Source: an uncultured Christensenellaceae bacterium (GTDB taxonomy: Bacteria > Bacillota > Clostridia > Christensenellales > CAG-314). From it: DNA of 64,000 nucleotides. Both the position numbers and the translations under genes were made by a program. Below, piece by piece: positions 24,874 to 33,038 of this stretch. The first letter of the stretch is position 1; every line of letters starts with the position of its first letter. The notes beneath the pieces are model-generated. The model was not told where the DNA came from, searched no databases, and saw only the letters and a list, made by a program, of their open reading frames with translations. The DNA lies in contig CAJUCX010000004.1 of NCBI GenBank assembly GCA_910585195.1, positions 46,230-110,229 on the forward strand, read 5' to 3'.

Positions 24874-25134
24874 TTAGCCTATGCGCTTTACAGAAAACCC
24901 TCTGCCGCCGCCCGAAACCTTAAAAAAACCTATATACGTCGATTGCGGATATCGGTTTGCAAGCTGCCTTGCCTGCTGCATATAAATTTCGTCAAATCTC
25001 AAACTTATGCCGCAACCTACGTTTGCTTCTCTCGGCGTATTGACTATTTTTGTGGGAATTCCGCTATTTGCAAAAATTTCGTACATACGGGCGGTTTGAT
25101 TTCGCGAGCGGAAAGATAAAATAATAAATTCCAT
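24874..25134 (-). CDS. DUF3343 family protein (putative Se/S carrier-like)
   Basis: 86 residues with a ferredoxin-like alpha/beta pattern. MEFIILSFRSRNQTARMYE forms the first strand and helix, followed by GIPTKIVNTPREANVGCGISLRF; the conserved Cys in GCGISLRF is the family hallmark. DUF3343 proteins often sit with YedF, SelD or a class V aminotransferase in selenium and sulfur genes. Here a cysteine desulfurase homologue is divergently encoded at 25455, which supports a sulfur/selenium role by association only. The start at 25134 is supported by GGGGA 5 nt upstream; the longer frame begins upstream of it. Confidence 0.82.
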   Translation of the reverse strand: MEFIILSFRSRNQTARMYEIFANSGIPTKIVNTPREANVGCGISLRFDEIYMQQARQLANRYPQSTYIGFFKVSGGGRGFSVKRIG

Positions 25135-25454
25135 AATATTCCCCGTTTGTCCTACGTTCGGCAAAATTACTGCCGAATAATTTTTATTATGCTTTTGCGT
25201 TTTTAATTAGGCAAAACAACACTCTTTGCCGCATTGCCAAATTTTCGTCAAAAATCAAATAACTAAACCGACAACGCCGCATTGTCTGTTTACTTCAAAC
25301 AAATTTAACTAAACCGACGGCATTTACCGCAGTTTTACAAAGAAACGACTGCCGTCGTTTTACTGCCGTGAATGAATTTACGCCATAACTAAAAACGCTT
25401 TTTACAGCATATTATATTGTACTGAATTTTTTTGAAAAATGTTAAGGAGGCAAA
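25135..25454. other. Divergent intergenic region with inverted repeats
   Basis: 320 bases between DUF3343 and the desulfurase. AACTAAACCGAC occurs twice (from 25261 and near 25307). GACAA/TTGTC and a longer pair CGACGGCA (25315-25322)/TGCCGTCG (25350-25357) could fold, the second followed by TTTT. No known riboswitch was recognised and no ORF with a ribosome binding site is present. Confidence 0.5.
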
Positions 25455-26588
25455 ATGATATATTTTGACAACGCGGCGACGTCGGGCTATAAGCCGCCCG
25501 AGGTTATCGACGCGGTAAACTATGCAATGGAAAACCTTTCCGCAAACCCGGGCAGAAGCGGACATAAACTTTCCGTTGCGGCAATGATGCAAACGGCAAA
25601 TGCGCGCAATGCCGTTGCGGAACTCGTAAATGCCGAAACGCCCGACAACGTAGTGTTTTCTCTCAACTGCACAAGTGCGCTAAACCTCGCTATCTTAGGC
25701 AGCATAAAGCGCGGCTGCCACATAATTTCCAGTTTAAGCGAACACAACTCCATTTTGCGTCCCCTTTGCGAACTTAAACAAAGACGGTTGATTGACGTAA
25801 CCTTTTTGGTGCCCGACTATGAAAATAAAATCAGCCCTTACGACGTAGAAAAGGCAATAAGGCGCAACACTACGCTTGTGGTTTTGGGGCACGTGTCAAA
25901 CGTAACCGGCGCGGAACACGACATCGAAACAATAGGCAAAATCGCAAAGAGAAACCGCCTTACCTTTATAGTAGACGGCGCGCAAAGCGTAGGTTATACG
26001 GCGGTTGATATGCAGCGGCAAAATATAGACCTGCTTGCCTTTCCTGCGCACAAAGGTCTGCACGGCATAATGGGTTTGGGCTGCCTGTGTTTTAAGGAAG
26101 ATGCAAAACCGCAGCCGATTATCTACGGAGGAACAGGCACAGACTCGCATATGCTTACACAGCCCACCACTTCTCCCGAAGCGTACGAAAGCGGCACTCA
26201 AAATCTGCCCGCTATTGCTGGGCTTGTCGGCGCAATAGAGTGGTACAAAAGAACAGGCGAAGCCAACGGAGAAATACGACGCGATCTTGCCAAAATGATT
26301 TTCGACGGTTTGCATACCGTGCACGGCGTAAACGTGGTTTCTTCGCCGAACTTCAACAGCGGCATAGTAAGTTTTTATCTCGACAATATGGATTCGTTAA
26401 TGACAAGCGACGTATTAAACGACAAATATGATATAGCCTGCCGCGCGGGTTTGCACTGCGCCCCGTTGATACACAAACATTTGGGCACGGAAAAACAAGG
26501 TTTAGTGCGCGTAAGCGTCAGCGCAGAAAACACCAAAGAAGAAGTTTATGCTTTCTTAAACGCCGTTGACGACATTTCAAAGTATTAA
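25455..26588 (+). CDS. Cysteine desulfurase family protein (class V aminotransferase)
   Basis: 377-residue PLP enzyme of the TIGR01977 (EF2568-like) branch. YFDNAATSGYKPPEV starts the protein; SEHNSILRPL, FIVDGAQSVG (Asp for PLP) and FPAHKGLHGIMGLG (Lys for the Schiff base) are visible. The persulfide cysteine is in CRAGLHCAPLIHKHLGT near residue 335, so both chemistry centres are intact. It probably supplies sulfur or selenium from cysteine or selenocysteine. AAGGAGG lies 4 nt before the ATG. The DUF3343 neighbour suggests a joint role, but there is no iscU or sufU here. Confidence 0.9.
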   Translation: MIYFDNAATSGYKPPEVIDAVNYAMENLSANPGRSGHKLSVAAMMQTANARNAVAELVNAETPDNVVFSLNCTSALNLAILGSIKRGCHIISSLSEHNSILRPLCELKQRRLIDVTFLVPDYENKISPYDVEKAIRRNTTLVVLGHVSNVTGAEHDIETIGKIAKRNRLTFIVDGAQSVGYTAVDMQRQNIDLLAFPAHKGLHGIMGLGCLCFKEDAKPQPIIYGGTGTDSHMLTQPTTSPEAYESGTQNLPAIAGLVGAIEWYKRTGEANGEIRRDLAKMIFDGLHTVHGVNVVSSPNFNSGIVSFYLDNMDSLMTSDVLNDKYDIACRAGLHCAPLIHKHLGTEKQGLVRVSVSAENTKEEVYAFLNAVDDISKY

Positions 26589-26609
26589 ATAAAATTTATT
26601 TTGACACTG

Positions 26610-26640
26610 TTAAAGCCGCCAATTTTGGCGGCTTTAATTT
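26610..26640. terminator. Bidirectional terminator
   Basis: Perfect 11-bp stem TTAAAGCCGCC/GGCGGCTTTAA (26610-26620 with 26627-26637) between converging genes, T-rich on both sides. Confidence 0.9.
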
Positions 26641-26653
26641 TAACAAATAACTC

Positions 26654-26905
26654 TTACATCTTTAACAATTCTTCTACCAAACCGTCTAGTTTAGCCTTTT
26701 GCTTTTGGTTAAGCATAGGCGAAACGTTTTTTACAAACTGCTTGATTTGCTCGTTGGTGAGTTTGCCCTGTTTTTTTTGAGTTGCCACGTTGTTGAATAT
26801 ATCCTGTATAAGTTTATCCTCGCCGTGCTTGTCGTAATAATTAAGCATTTGCGCTATAAACTGCATTTGTTGCGGATTCATTCCGCCGGTTTTATCGTTA
26901 TTCAT
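26654..26905 (-). CDS. Small uncharacterised helical protein, 83 residues
   Basis: Not recognised. It is predicted to be mostly helical, charged and glutamine-rich: NPQQMQFIAQMLNYYDKHGEDKLIQDIF, then a lysine-rich linker and a helix ending DGLVEELLKM. It has no cysteine, signal peptide or membrane segment. AAGGAGA lies 6 nt before the ATG, so expression is likely. It is divergent (79 bp) from the repeat-protein gene at 26985, and the two may be related in function. Confidence 0.7.
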   Translation of the reverse strand: MNNDKTGGMNPQQMQFIAQMLNYYDKHGEDKLIQDIFNNVATQKKQGKLTNEQIKQFVKNVSPMLNQKQKAKLDGLVEELLKM

Positions 26906-26984
26906 AAAAAATCTCCTTAAAAAAACTCACTATAAATATATATGCTTGCATACAATATAATGACTACTCGTAAAGGAGGTTTTT

Positions 26985-27683
26985 ATGAACCTGCTTCCTA
27001 TACTGTTGGGATTTATGCTGTTTAGCGGTTTCAATAAAAAAAATAAAGACGCGCAGTTCGGCGGTCTTAACTTAGGAGATTTAAGCGGAATTTTATCAAA
27101 TCCCGACCTCATAGGTCTTTTGCCGCATATAACAAAACTTTTTGATAAAAACGCCTGTGAGGAAGATAAAAACGCCGCTATGATGGCGCTTATGACAAAC
27201 CCCGCCATGTTCGAAATTATTCAAAAATTTACCGCAAAAGGCGACCGACCGCAAGACACGGCGCAAGATTTCGGCAACTTCGGCGATAAAGCGCAGGAAC
27301 AACCAACCGACGGCAAAGACGGTTACTCTGCCGAAAGCAAAGAATTTTATTCTTGCAACCGCGCTAATAACGAAAAGAACGCAAAGTACACCGTCTATAA
27401 TGACGGTTACTCTACCGAAAGCAAAGAATTTTATTCTTGCAACCGCGCCAATAACGAAAAAGACGCAAAGCACACCGTCTATAATGACGGTTACTCTGCC
27501 GAAAGCAAAGAATTTTATTCTTGCAACCGCGCTAATAACGAAAAGAACGCAAAGCACACCGTCTATAATGACGGTTACTCTGCCGAAAGCAAAGAATTTT
27601 TCAAACCCGTGGAAAATGTTGCCGGCATAGAAATCTCGCAAAAACTGTATAAACTTTACGACAACTGGTACATAAAAAAATAA
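26985..27683 (+). CDS. Uncharacterised protein with 28-residue tandem repeats
   Basis: 232 residues. A hydrophobic N-terminus (NLLPILLGFMLFSGF) is followed by a helical region (LLPHITKLFDKNACEEDKNAAMMAL), then three full copies and one partial copy of a 28-residue repeat starting DGYSAESKEFYSCNRANNEK (about residues 112-206). The DNA repeats are 84 bp and nearly identical. The repeat is tyrosine-, serine- and lysine-rich with one Cys each. TAAAGGAGG precedes the ATG and TATAAT lies at 26956-26961. Function is unknown; a surface or spore-coat-type low-complexity protein is one possibility. Confidence 0.75.
   Translation: MNLLPILLGFMLFSGFNKKNKDAQFGGLNLGDLSGILSNPDLIGLLPHITKLFDKNACEEDKNAAMMALMTNPAMFEIIQKFTAKGDRPQDTAQDFGNFGDKAQEQPTDGKDGYSAESKEFYSCNRANNEKNAKYTVYNDGYSTESKEFYSCNRANNEKDAKHTVYNDGYSAESKEFYSCNRANNEKNAKHTVYNDGYSAESKEFFKPVENVAGIEISQKLYKLYDNWYIKK
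27318..27602 (+). repeat. 84-bp in-frame tandem repeats, 3.4 copies
   Basis: Copies begin at 27318, 27402, 27486 and 27570 (exact period 84); the last stops after about 32 bases. Copies differ at only a few bases, which suggests recent expansion or ongoing homogenisation and possible length variation between strains. Confidence 0.95.
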
Positions 27684-27713
27684 ACCTCAAAAATGCAATT
27701 AAAAATCAAACAA

Positions 27714-27745
27714 AAAAACACTCTGTTCAAGAGTGTTTTTTATAT
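27714..27745. terminator. Bidirectional terminator
   Basis: 11-bp stem AAAAAACACTC/GAGTGTTTTTT (27714-27724 with 27731-27741) between convergent genes. Confidence 0.9.
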
Positions 27746-27832
27746 ATTTTTTATCAAAAATTTTGTAATTGCATAATAAAAACAATTTTACCCCGTAAGC
27801 AAATTTTATGCTTTGCCGAAAATATTTTTAAT

Positions 27833-28408
27833 TTATTCTTCCGCAAAAAGTTCCGATACGGATTTAAGTCCTGCCTTTTGCAATCCCTTATATACGCCGT
27901 AAAAGATAATGCCGCCGATTATTGCAGCCACAAGTTGAACCCAACCGTAATTTACGGACATCATAGCGACTTGTTTTTCGTTGAAGCCGAGCACGGGAAG
28001 CAATGCAACCAACGCAAAGCCCATATACAAAAATTTAAGCAAACTGCCGCCTACGACACCCAACGACTTGCAGGCAAGGTCCGGAATTTTGACGTATTTG
28101 GCAATCGCCCAAAATGCCAAAACCAAAATAACGTTGCCAAGTCCGACAAACGGAATAAGTATAGGAAAAGCAAGCTGCCCTATCACCAACGCCATAACAG
28201 GCGTAAGCAAACCTACGCACACCGCGCCGATAACCCCGCAGAATATCGTAGTAACGTATAAAACAAGATTGACCAAAGAACCCACCAAAATAGTAGAGCC
28301 TACCCCGGGGAAGATTGCATCGCCCAATAATTTGCCAAGCCATTGAAAGACTATGACGCAGGCAAGCATAACGGCGGTTCTCGTCAATAACATCAATTTT
28401 TTGTTCAT
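27833..28408 (-). CDS. ECF transporter S component, substrate unknown
   Basis: 191 residues with about five to six hydrophobic segments and short loops, in the size range of ECF S components. The N-terminal block LLTRTAVMLACVIVFQWLGK is typical of these vitamin-binding proteins, and GSLVNLVLYVTTIFCGVIGAVCVGLLTPVMALVIG follows. No riboswitch is visible upstream, so the vitamin cannot be assigned. AAGGAGAA lies before the ATG. The energising ATPases and T component are outside the window. Confidence 0.75.
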   Translation of the reverse strand: MNKKLMLLTRTAVMLACVIVFQWLGKLLGDAIFPGVGSTILVGSLVNLVLYVTTIFCGVIGAVCVGLLTPVMALVIGQLAFPILIPFVGLGNVILVLAFWAIAKYVKIPDLACKSLGVVGGSLLKFLYMGFALVALLPVLGFNEKQVAMMSVNYGWVQLVAAIIGGIIFYGVYKGLQKAGLKSVSELFAEE

Positions 28409-28460
28409 AATTTTCTCCTTAGTAAGTCCACACTAACACAGTCAAAAAAAAATTGCAAGC

Positions 28461-28494
28461 AAATTGAAAAAGGTTGGCGGATAGCCAACCTTTT
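28461..28494 (-). terminator. Terminator of the malic enzyme-S41 operon
   Basis: Perfect 11-bp stem AAAAGGTTGGC/GCCAACCTTTT (28468-28478 with 28484-28494) with five T on the minus strand, about 160 bases past the protease stop. Confidence 0.85.
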
Positions 28495-28651
28495 AACAAA
28501 ATACGACAATTTTTTAACTTTTTTCCCAACCGTCATTGCGTTTATTTTTGCGTTTTAACCAGTTAATTTACACTTTTGACGGTTTTGTGCAAGTTTGCTT
28601 AAATCAAAACTTTGCCTGATTTGCCGCTAATTTCTGTTTTGCAAACTTATT

Positions 28652-30181
28652 TCAGCCTCGCAAAATCTGCAAAGCCCTTTGCATCATACCGTCATAATTT
28701 GTCGCAGTATTTGCCGCGCTCGGCGCAAAGCCTATGCCGTGATGGCACACGTCTGACAGCGGCGTATAAAATTTAACGTAAGTCATATATGCCGCCCAAT
28801 AAGAATTTACCCACTCGCCGTTGGCAAGTTGAATAGTTACGCTTCTCAACGGAATAACGCCCTGCGCGATACCCTTGCCGTAAGTTTTTGTGCCTACCTG
28901 CACACAGGTATTGTAATCTAGCATTGCGCCCAAAAGCATTTCGCTTGCGCTTGCGGAGCCGCCGTCTGTCAAAACTACTATGTTGTTTTTTGAAACGTCG
29001 AAATAATTGCCGTAAACGCTCTTTGCAGAGTCCTTGCCGATTACGTTGTTGTCTTTATCTTTATTTACGCTTACGACTATATTTTCGTTGTTTTTATCAT
29101 AGCAAAGATACGAAGCGATTTTTTCCGCGACGTCGCTTCTTCCTCCGCCGTTTCCGCACAGGTCAAAGATAAGTTTCTTTTTGCCGCTTGCCTTAAAAGC
29201 ATTCATTGCCTTGCCGAAGTCTCCGTCGCCGGTTTCGTTATCTACGTCGTCGTAAACCGCAGTAGTATCCATAAATGTCGTAAGCCTTATATAACCCGTA
29301 TCCGACGGCAAATTGTCAGCGCCTATTCTGTCCTTGTAAGGCTGAGACATATTTGTATTGTTTTTGCCTTCGCCAAAATAAAACTCTACGCTCGTAGTTT
29401 GGTAATATTCGGTAACATATACGCCTTCTACAGGTACTTCTCTGCCGTTACGCAATACGGTGAAATCTATTAACTTAGAGTGAATATATTTAATAAAATC
29501 TTCTCGTTTGGTTGCGGAGCTTATTTCATATTCTCCGTCGGCAACGCCGTCGAGGTTTCCGCTTATTTTAAGTTTTGTTACTATGTCCCCCGGGAACAAA
29601 CCTTTGTTGTATGCAGGGCTGCCGATGTCGACTTCGTACACGACGTACTCGTTGTTGCTTGACAGCGTATAACTTACGCCGTTTGTAGAACCCGCTTCTT
29701 CTACGGAGGTCATAAGCTCATAATATTCTTCCGGTGTAAGCAAGGTTGAATATTGGTCGATGCTTTCCAAAATGGCTTTTGCCGCCTGATAAGCATAATC
29801 GTGCTGATACGGGTCGTTTTCATCTTCATACCAAAGATATGCGTTTTTGTTTACAAGACCCAGCACGTCGTTGATAAATTTCAAATCGGGGTGCGCTATG
29901 AGAAAAGTGCAGTAACCCAAAAAGAAAACTATAACCATTAACACCGCAACAAGAGAAACCAACAATGCGGTTTTCTTTTTGCTCTTGCGCGCTACAAACT
30001 TATCCTGTCCTTGCTGATACTCGGGTATGCCTTGATACATACTGTTGTGCCTTTGCTCGTCATAGCCAAAGCCGTAAGCGTTGTTATTGCCGCCGTTCGT
30101 TTGCTGTTGCTGTCTGCTGCGCTGTTCTTCCTGCTTGTTAAATTCATCGTCAAAAAAGTCGTTAAGATTTTTGTCTGCCAT
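28652..30181 (-). CDS. S41 family C-terminal processing peptidase
   Basis: 509-residue membrane-anchored serine protease. A glutamine/asparagine-rich cytosolic tail (about 1-67) precedes one membrane helix (ALLVSLVAVLMVIVFFLGY). A PDZ-like region lies around 160-230 (GSPAYNKGLFPGDIVTKL). The catalytic domain has the Ser in DGGSASASEML and the Lys in TKTYGKGIAQG, the Ser-Lys dyad of CtpA/CtpB. Related proteases process cell-envelope or sporulation proteins. GAGGT precedes the ATG. It begins 2 bp after the malic enzyme gene. Confidence 0.92.
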   Translation of the reverse strand: MADKNLNDFFDDEFNKQEEQRSRQQQQTNGGNNNAYGFGYDEQRHNSMYQGIPEYQQGQDKFVARKSKKKTALLVSLVAVLMVIVFFLGYCTFLIAHPDLKFINDVLGLVNKNAYLWYEDENDPYQHDYAYQAAKAILESIDQYSTLLTPEEYYELMTSVEEAGSTNGVSYTLSSNNEYVVYEVDIGSPAYNKGLFPGDIVTKLKISGNLDGVADGEYEISSATKREDFIKYIHSKLIDFTVLRNGREVPVEGVYVTEYYQTTSVEFYFGEGKNNTNMSQPYKDRIGADNLPSDTGYIRLTTFMDTTAVYDDVDNETGDGDFGKAMNAFKASGKKKLIFDLCGNGGGRSDVAEKIASYLCYDKNNENIVVSVNKDKDNNVIGKDSAKSVYGNYFDVSKNNIVVLTDGGSASASEMLLGAMLDYNTCVQVGTKTYGKGIAQGVIPLRSVTIQLANGEWVNSYWAAYMTYVKFYTPLSDVCHHGIGFAPSAANTATNYDGMMQRALQILRG

Positions 30182-30183
30182 AA

Positions 30184-31350
30184 TTACCTCACTATGTTTT
30201 CTTCAACTGCCTTATCTTCAACCGCCTTTGCGACCGCAACCGCAACACGCTTGTCAAACGGACTAGGTATAACGCACTCGTCCGACAGCTCGTCGTCGGA
30301 AATAAGCGCGGCTATTGCTTCCGCCGCGGCAAGTTTCATACCTTCCGTTATCTTGGTTGCTTTTGCGTCAAACGCTCCGCGGAACACCCCGGGGAAAGCA
30401 AGCACGTTGTTTATTTGGTTAGGAAAGTCGCTTCTGCCCGTACCGACTACTCTCGCCCCTGCCTCTTTTGCCAAATCAGGCATAATTTCCGGCCTAGGGT
30501 TTGCCATTGCAAAAAGAATTGCGTCTTTGTTCATACTCTGCACCATCTCTGGCGAAACGCAACCTGCGACGGAAACGCCGACAAATACGTCTGCGTCTTT
30601 AAGCGCGTCTGCAAGAGTGCCGACGGTGTTTTGCGAGCCGGTTTCTTCCACCAATTTTTTATGGTGCGGCAAAGTTGCGTTTTTGCCGTTCAAAATACCG
30701 TCTTTATCGCAGCATACCATATTTTTAACGCCGTAGGTCATAAGCAGTCTTGCAATGCTTGTGCCTGCCGCGCCCATACCGTTAATTACGCATTTTATTT
30801 GAGCAACGTCTTTTTTTACCAATTTAAGGCTGTTTATAACGGCTGCAAGCACTACTATTGCGGTGCCGTGTTGGTCGTCGTGAAATACCGGTATGTCAAG
30901 CATTTCTTTAAGGCGGCTTTCTATCTCAAAGCACCTCGGCGCGGAAATATCTTCCAAATTTATTCCGCCGAAAGACGGCGCGATATTTTTGATAGTGTTT
31001 ATTACTTCTTCCGTATCTTGCGTATCAAGCACAAGCGGAACGGCGTCCACGCCTGCAAATTCCTTAAAGAGTATACATTTGCCTTCCATTACCGGCAAAC
31101 CTGCAAGACCGCCTATGTTGCCCAACCCCAAAACTGCGCTTCCGTCGGAAATTACCGCCGCAAGGTTGTTTTTTAACGTGTACTTGTAAGCGTTGGCTTT
31201 ATCTGCTTTTATTTCCAAACACGGCTGCGCTACTCCCGGCGTATATGCAAGACTGAGTTCTTCCGCATTTTCAACCTTGGTTTTGCTTGAAACTTCCCAC
31301 TTACCGCCCCAACGCTCGTGGCATTGCAGCGATTTTTCGTAAACGTCCAT
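30184..31350 (-). CDS. NAD(P)-dependent malic enzyme
   Basis: 388-residue oxaloacetate-decarboxylating malate dehydrogenase of the short bacterial type, without the phosphotransacetylase-like domain. It shows AYTPGVAQPCLEI with the catalytic Tyr, LGLGNIGGLAGLPVMEGK, NLEDISAPRCFEIE (metal ligands), FHDDQHGTAIVVLAA and the nucleotide-binding GMGAAGTSIARLL. It converts malate to pyruvate, a typical anaplerotic or fermentative step. GGGAGA precedes the ATG. Its fusion of transcription with a processing protease is probably incidental. Confidence 0.94.
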   Translation of the reverse strand: MDVYEKSLQCHERWGGKWEVSSKTKVENAEELSLAYTPGVAQPCLEIKADKANAYKYTLKNNLAAVISDGSAVLGLGNIGGLAGLPVMEGKCILFKEFAGVDAVPLVLDTQDTEEVINTIKNIAPSFGGINLEDISAPRCFEIESRLKEMLDIPVFHDDQHGTAIVVLAAVINSLKLVKKDVAQIKCVINGMGAAGTSIARLLMTYGVKNMVCCDKDGILNGKNATLPHHKKLVEETGSQNTVGTLADALKDADVFVGVSVAGCVSPEMVQSMNKDAILFAMANPRPEIMPDLAKEAGARVVGTGRSDFPNQINNVLAFPGVFRGAFDAKATKITEGMKLAAAEAIAALISDDELSDECVIPSPFDKRVAVAVAKAVEDKAVEENIVR

Positions 31351-31460
31351 TTATTTTTCTCCCGTTTTTTATATTTCTAAACTATTTAACCTTTTGATTT
31401 CTTTATATTTGCCAACTACAAAACTCTCGCCGTACGGCAAAAAACATATGACGACAGCGG

Positions 31461-32186
31461 TCAAAAGTTTTTCAAGTTTTCCATATCGGCATTCACGTCG
31501 AATTTATCGAAACACTTGCTCATGTTTATATAATTTTCCGCTTCTGCAGGATTGCCGCAAAAGACCGTTGTGCCGTTTGCTATTACGTAAACCCTTGCGC
31601 AATCTTGCAAGTCGGACACCTTCGCGGATAAATATAATACGGCAGCGTCTTTTTGTATAATGCGGTCTGTATATTCTATTGCTATTTGTCTGTCAATATT
31701 TCTGCAAACGTCGTCAAAAATCAACAAATCGAGTTTTCGCGCGGAGAGCCTTGCCAACGCCGTTTTTAACTTATCTTCATAAGACAGCTTTTTTGCTTTT
31801 ACGTCTGCAATCTTTTCCAGATTGAAATTTTCCACAGCAGTTTGCGCAATCTGCAAATAATTTTCGACCTTTCTTACCTTCAACGGATAAGATATATTTT
31901 TAATCACGCTTTTGCCTTTCATCAATGCAAAGTCGTCAAAAACTATTCCGACGTTGCAAGCCGACATATCGCACTCTGCAATATCTTTGCCGTAAAGAAA
32001 AATTTTGCCGTCGGTAGGTTTTGTAAGCCCCGCAACCATTTTTACTATGCTGCTTTTGCCCGATTGCTTTTCCGCTACTATGCCGACTTTTTCCCCTGCC
32101 GAAACTTCAAAAGAAATTTCTTTAAGCAAAAATTCTTTTTCGTAAGGATATTTTTTGCTTACACCTTCAAACTTCAATATGCACAT
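31461..32186 (-). CDS. Degenerate ABC-type ATPase (probable pseudo-ATPase)
   Basis: 241 residues with the ABC fold pattern but altered motifs. The P-loop reads VAEKQSGKSS, losing the first two conserved glycines. The Q-loop Gln is Asp (VFDDF), the signature is LSYED instead of LSGGQ, Walker B ends in DD instead of DE, and the H-loop His is Ser (YLSAKVSD). The order and spacing of all motifs remain, so this is divergence, not truncation. No permease is adjacent. It overlaps the YfbR-like gene by one base (TAATG), so the two are co-translated. A regulatory or scaffold role is inference. Confidence 0.8.
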   Translation of the reverse strand: MCILKFEGVSKKYPYEKEFLLKEISFEVSAGEKVGIVAEKQSGKSSIVKMVAGLTKPTDGKIFLYGKDIAECDMSACNVGIVFDDFALMKGKSVIKNISYPLKVRKVENYLQIAQTAVENFNLEKIADVKAKKLSYEDKLKTALARLSARKLDLLIFDDVCRNIDRQIAIEYTDRIIQKDAAVLYLSAKVSDLQDCARVYVIANGTTVFCGNPAEAENYINMSKCFDKFDVNADMENLKNF

Positions 32187-32761
32187 TATTCCAACTCGTC
32201 AAGAGTAAGCGTATAAGGTTTTATAAAGTTGTCGAGAAAGTACTTTACTTCCTCGCTGTCAAGCGCGTGCAATTCTTTTTCTATGGCATTTTTTGCTTTT
32301 TTGAACTCTCCGTTGGAGACTTTAAGTTCGGTAAGGCATTTTACGTATGCGGCAATTCTGTCGGCGTGTTTTACCAACTTGCTTTCTTCGCAGGTTTTGT
32401 CGCACTTTATCAACTTGCCGTAAACGCCTTTCATTTCATCAGGCAGCATTCCCAGCAACTTGTCGTTTGCAACTTCTTCCACCGCTTTATAGGCGTCGCG
32501 TATCGCAGGGTTGTAGTATTTTACCGGCGTAGGCAAATCGCCGGTTATAACTTCGCTTGTTTCGTGAAACAAAGCCAAAGTCGCAACTTTGTTTTCGTCA
32601 TAATTTTTGCCGTAGTAAACGTTGCCTATGACCGCCAAGGCGTGCGCTATTATCGCCACTTGGGCAGAATGTTCCATTATGTTTTCTCTCTCGGTAGAGC
32701 GCATAAGAGCCCAGCGGTTTATATATTTCATTCTGTCGAGATAAGCAAAAAAGCCGTACAT
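32186..32761 (-). CDS. YfbR-like HD-domain 5'-deoxynucleotidase
   Basis: 191-residue HD hydrolase that in E. coli dephosphorylates deoxyribonucleoside 5'-monophosphates. The N-terminus shows RWALMRSTERENIMEHSAQVAIIAHAL with the specificity Arg-Trp and the first metal His. HETSEVITGDLPTPVKYY holds the HE and GD metal and substrate residues, and KHADRIAAYVKCLTEL supplies the last Asp. AGGAGA lies before the ATG and a good promoter at 32783-32811. It is paired with the degenerate ABC ATPase gene. Confidence 0.9.
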   Translation of the reverse strand: MYGFFAYLDRMKYINRWALMRSTERENIMEHSAQVAIIAHALAVIGNVYYGKNYDENKVATLALFHETSEVITGDLPTPVKYYNPAIRDAYKAVEEVANDKLLGMLPDEMKGVYGKLIKCDKTCEESKLVKHADRIAAYVKCLTELKVSNGEFKKAKNAIEKELHALDSEEVKYFLDNFIKPYTLTLDELE

Positions 32762-32782
32762 TTCTTCTCCTATATTTTACAC

Positions 32783-32811
32783 AGTATACCAAATGTCGCC
32801 AAGTTTTGCAA
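32783..32811 (-). promoter_or_regulatory. Promoter of the YfbR-like/ABC pair
   Basis: TTGCAA (32806-32811), 17-bp spacer, TATACT (32783-32788), minus strand. Confidence 0.75.
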
Positions 32812-32944
32812 CAGACTGACAGGCAAGCAGATTGCCAAAACCTGTGACAATTTTATTAAGTATGCTGATATAATTTCTCAAATAAACCTTTCCGTAAAAT
32901 TATTTCTATTAACATAACGTTATAAATTATCTTTTTGCCGCAAA

Positions 32945-32975
32945 ACAAAAAAAGGAGCGTTTACCGCTCCTTTTT
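32945..32975 (-). terminator. Terminator of the GT2 gene
   Basis: Perfect 11-bp stem AAAAAGGAGCG/CGCTCCTTTTT (32949-32959 with 32965-32975) with T-tract, 64 bases past the stop. Confidence 0.9.
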
Positions 32976-33038
32976 ATATTCGCTTTACTTGTATCATATC
33001 TGTTTTATATTTAGTATAAACGGCATATATGAAAATAT

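Noticed and set aside
27096..27641. 181-codon minus-strand frame in the repeat gene
   Set aside because: Its repeats are the reverse reading of the 84-bp repeats in 26985-27683, which has an AGGAGG site.
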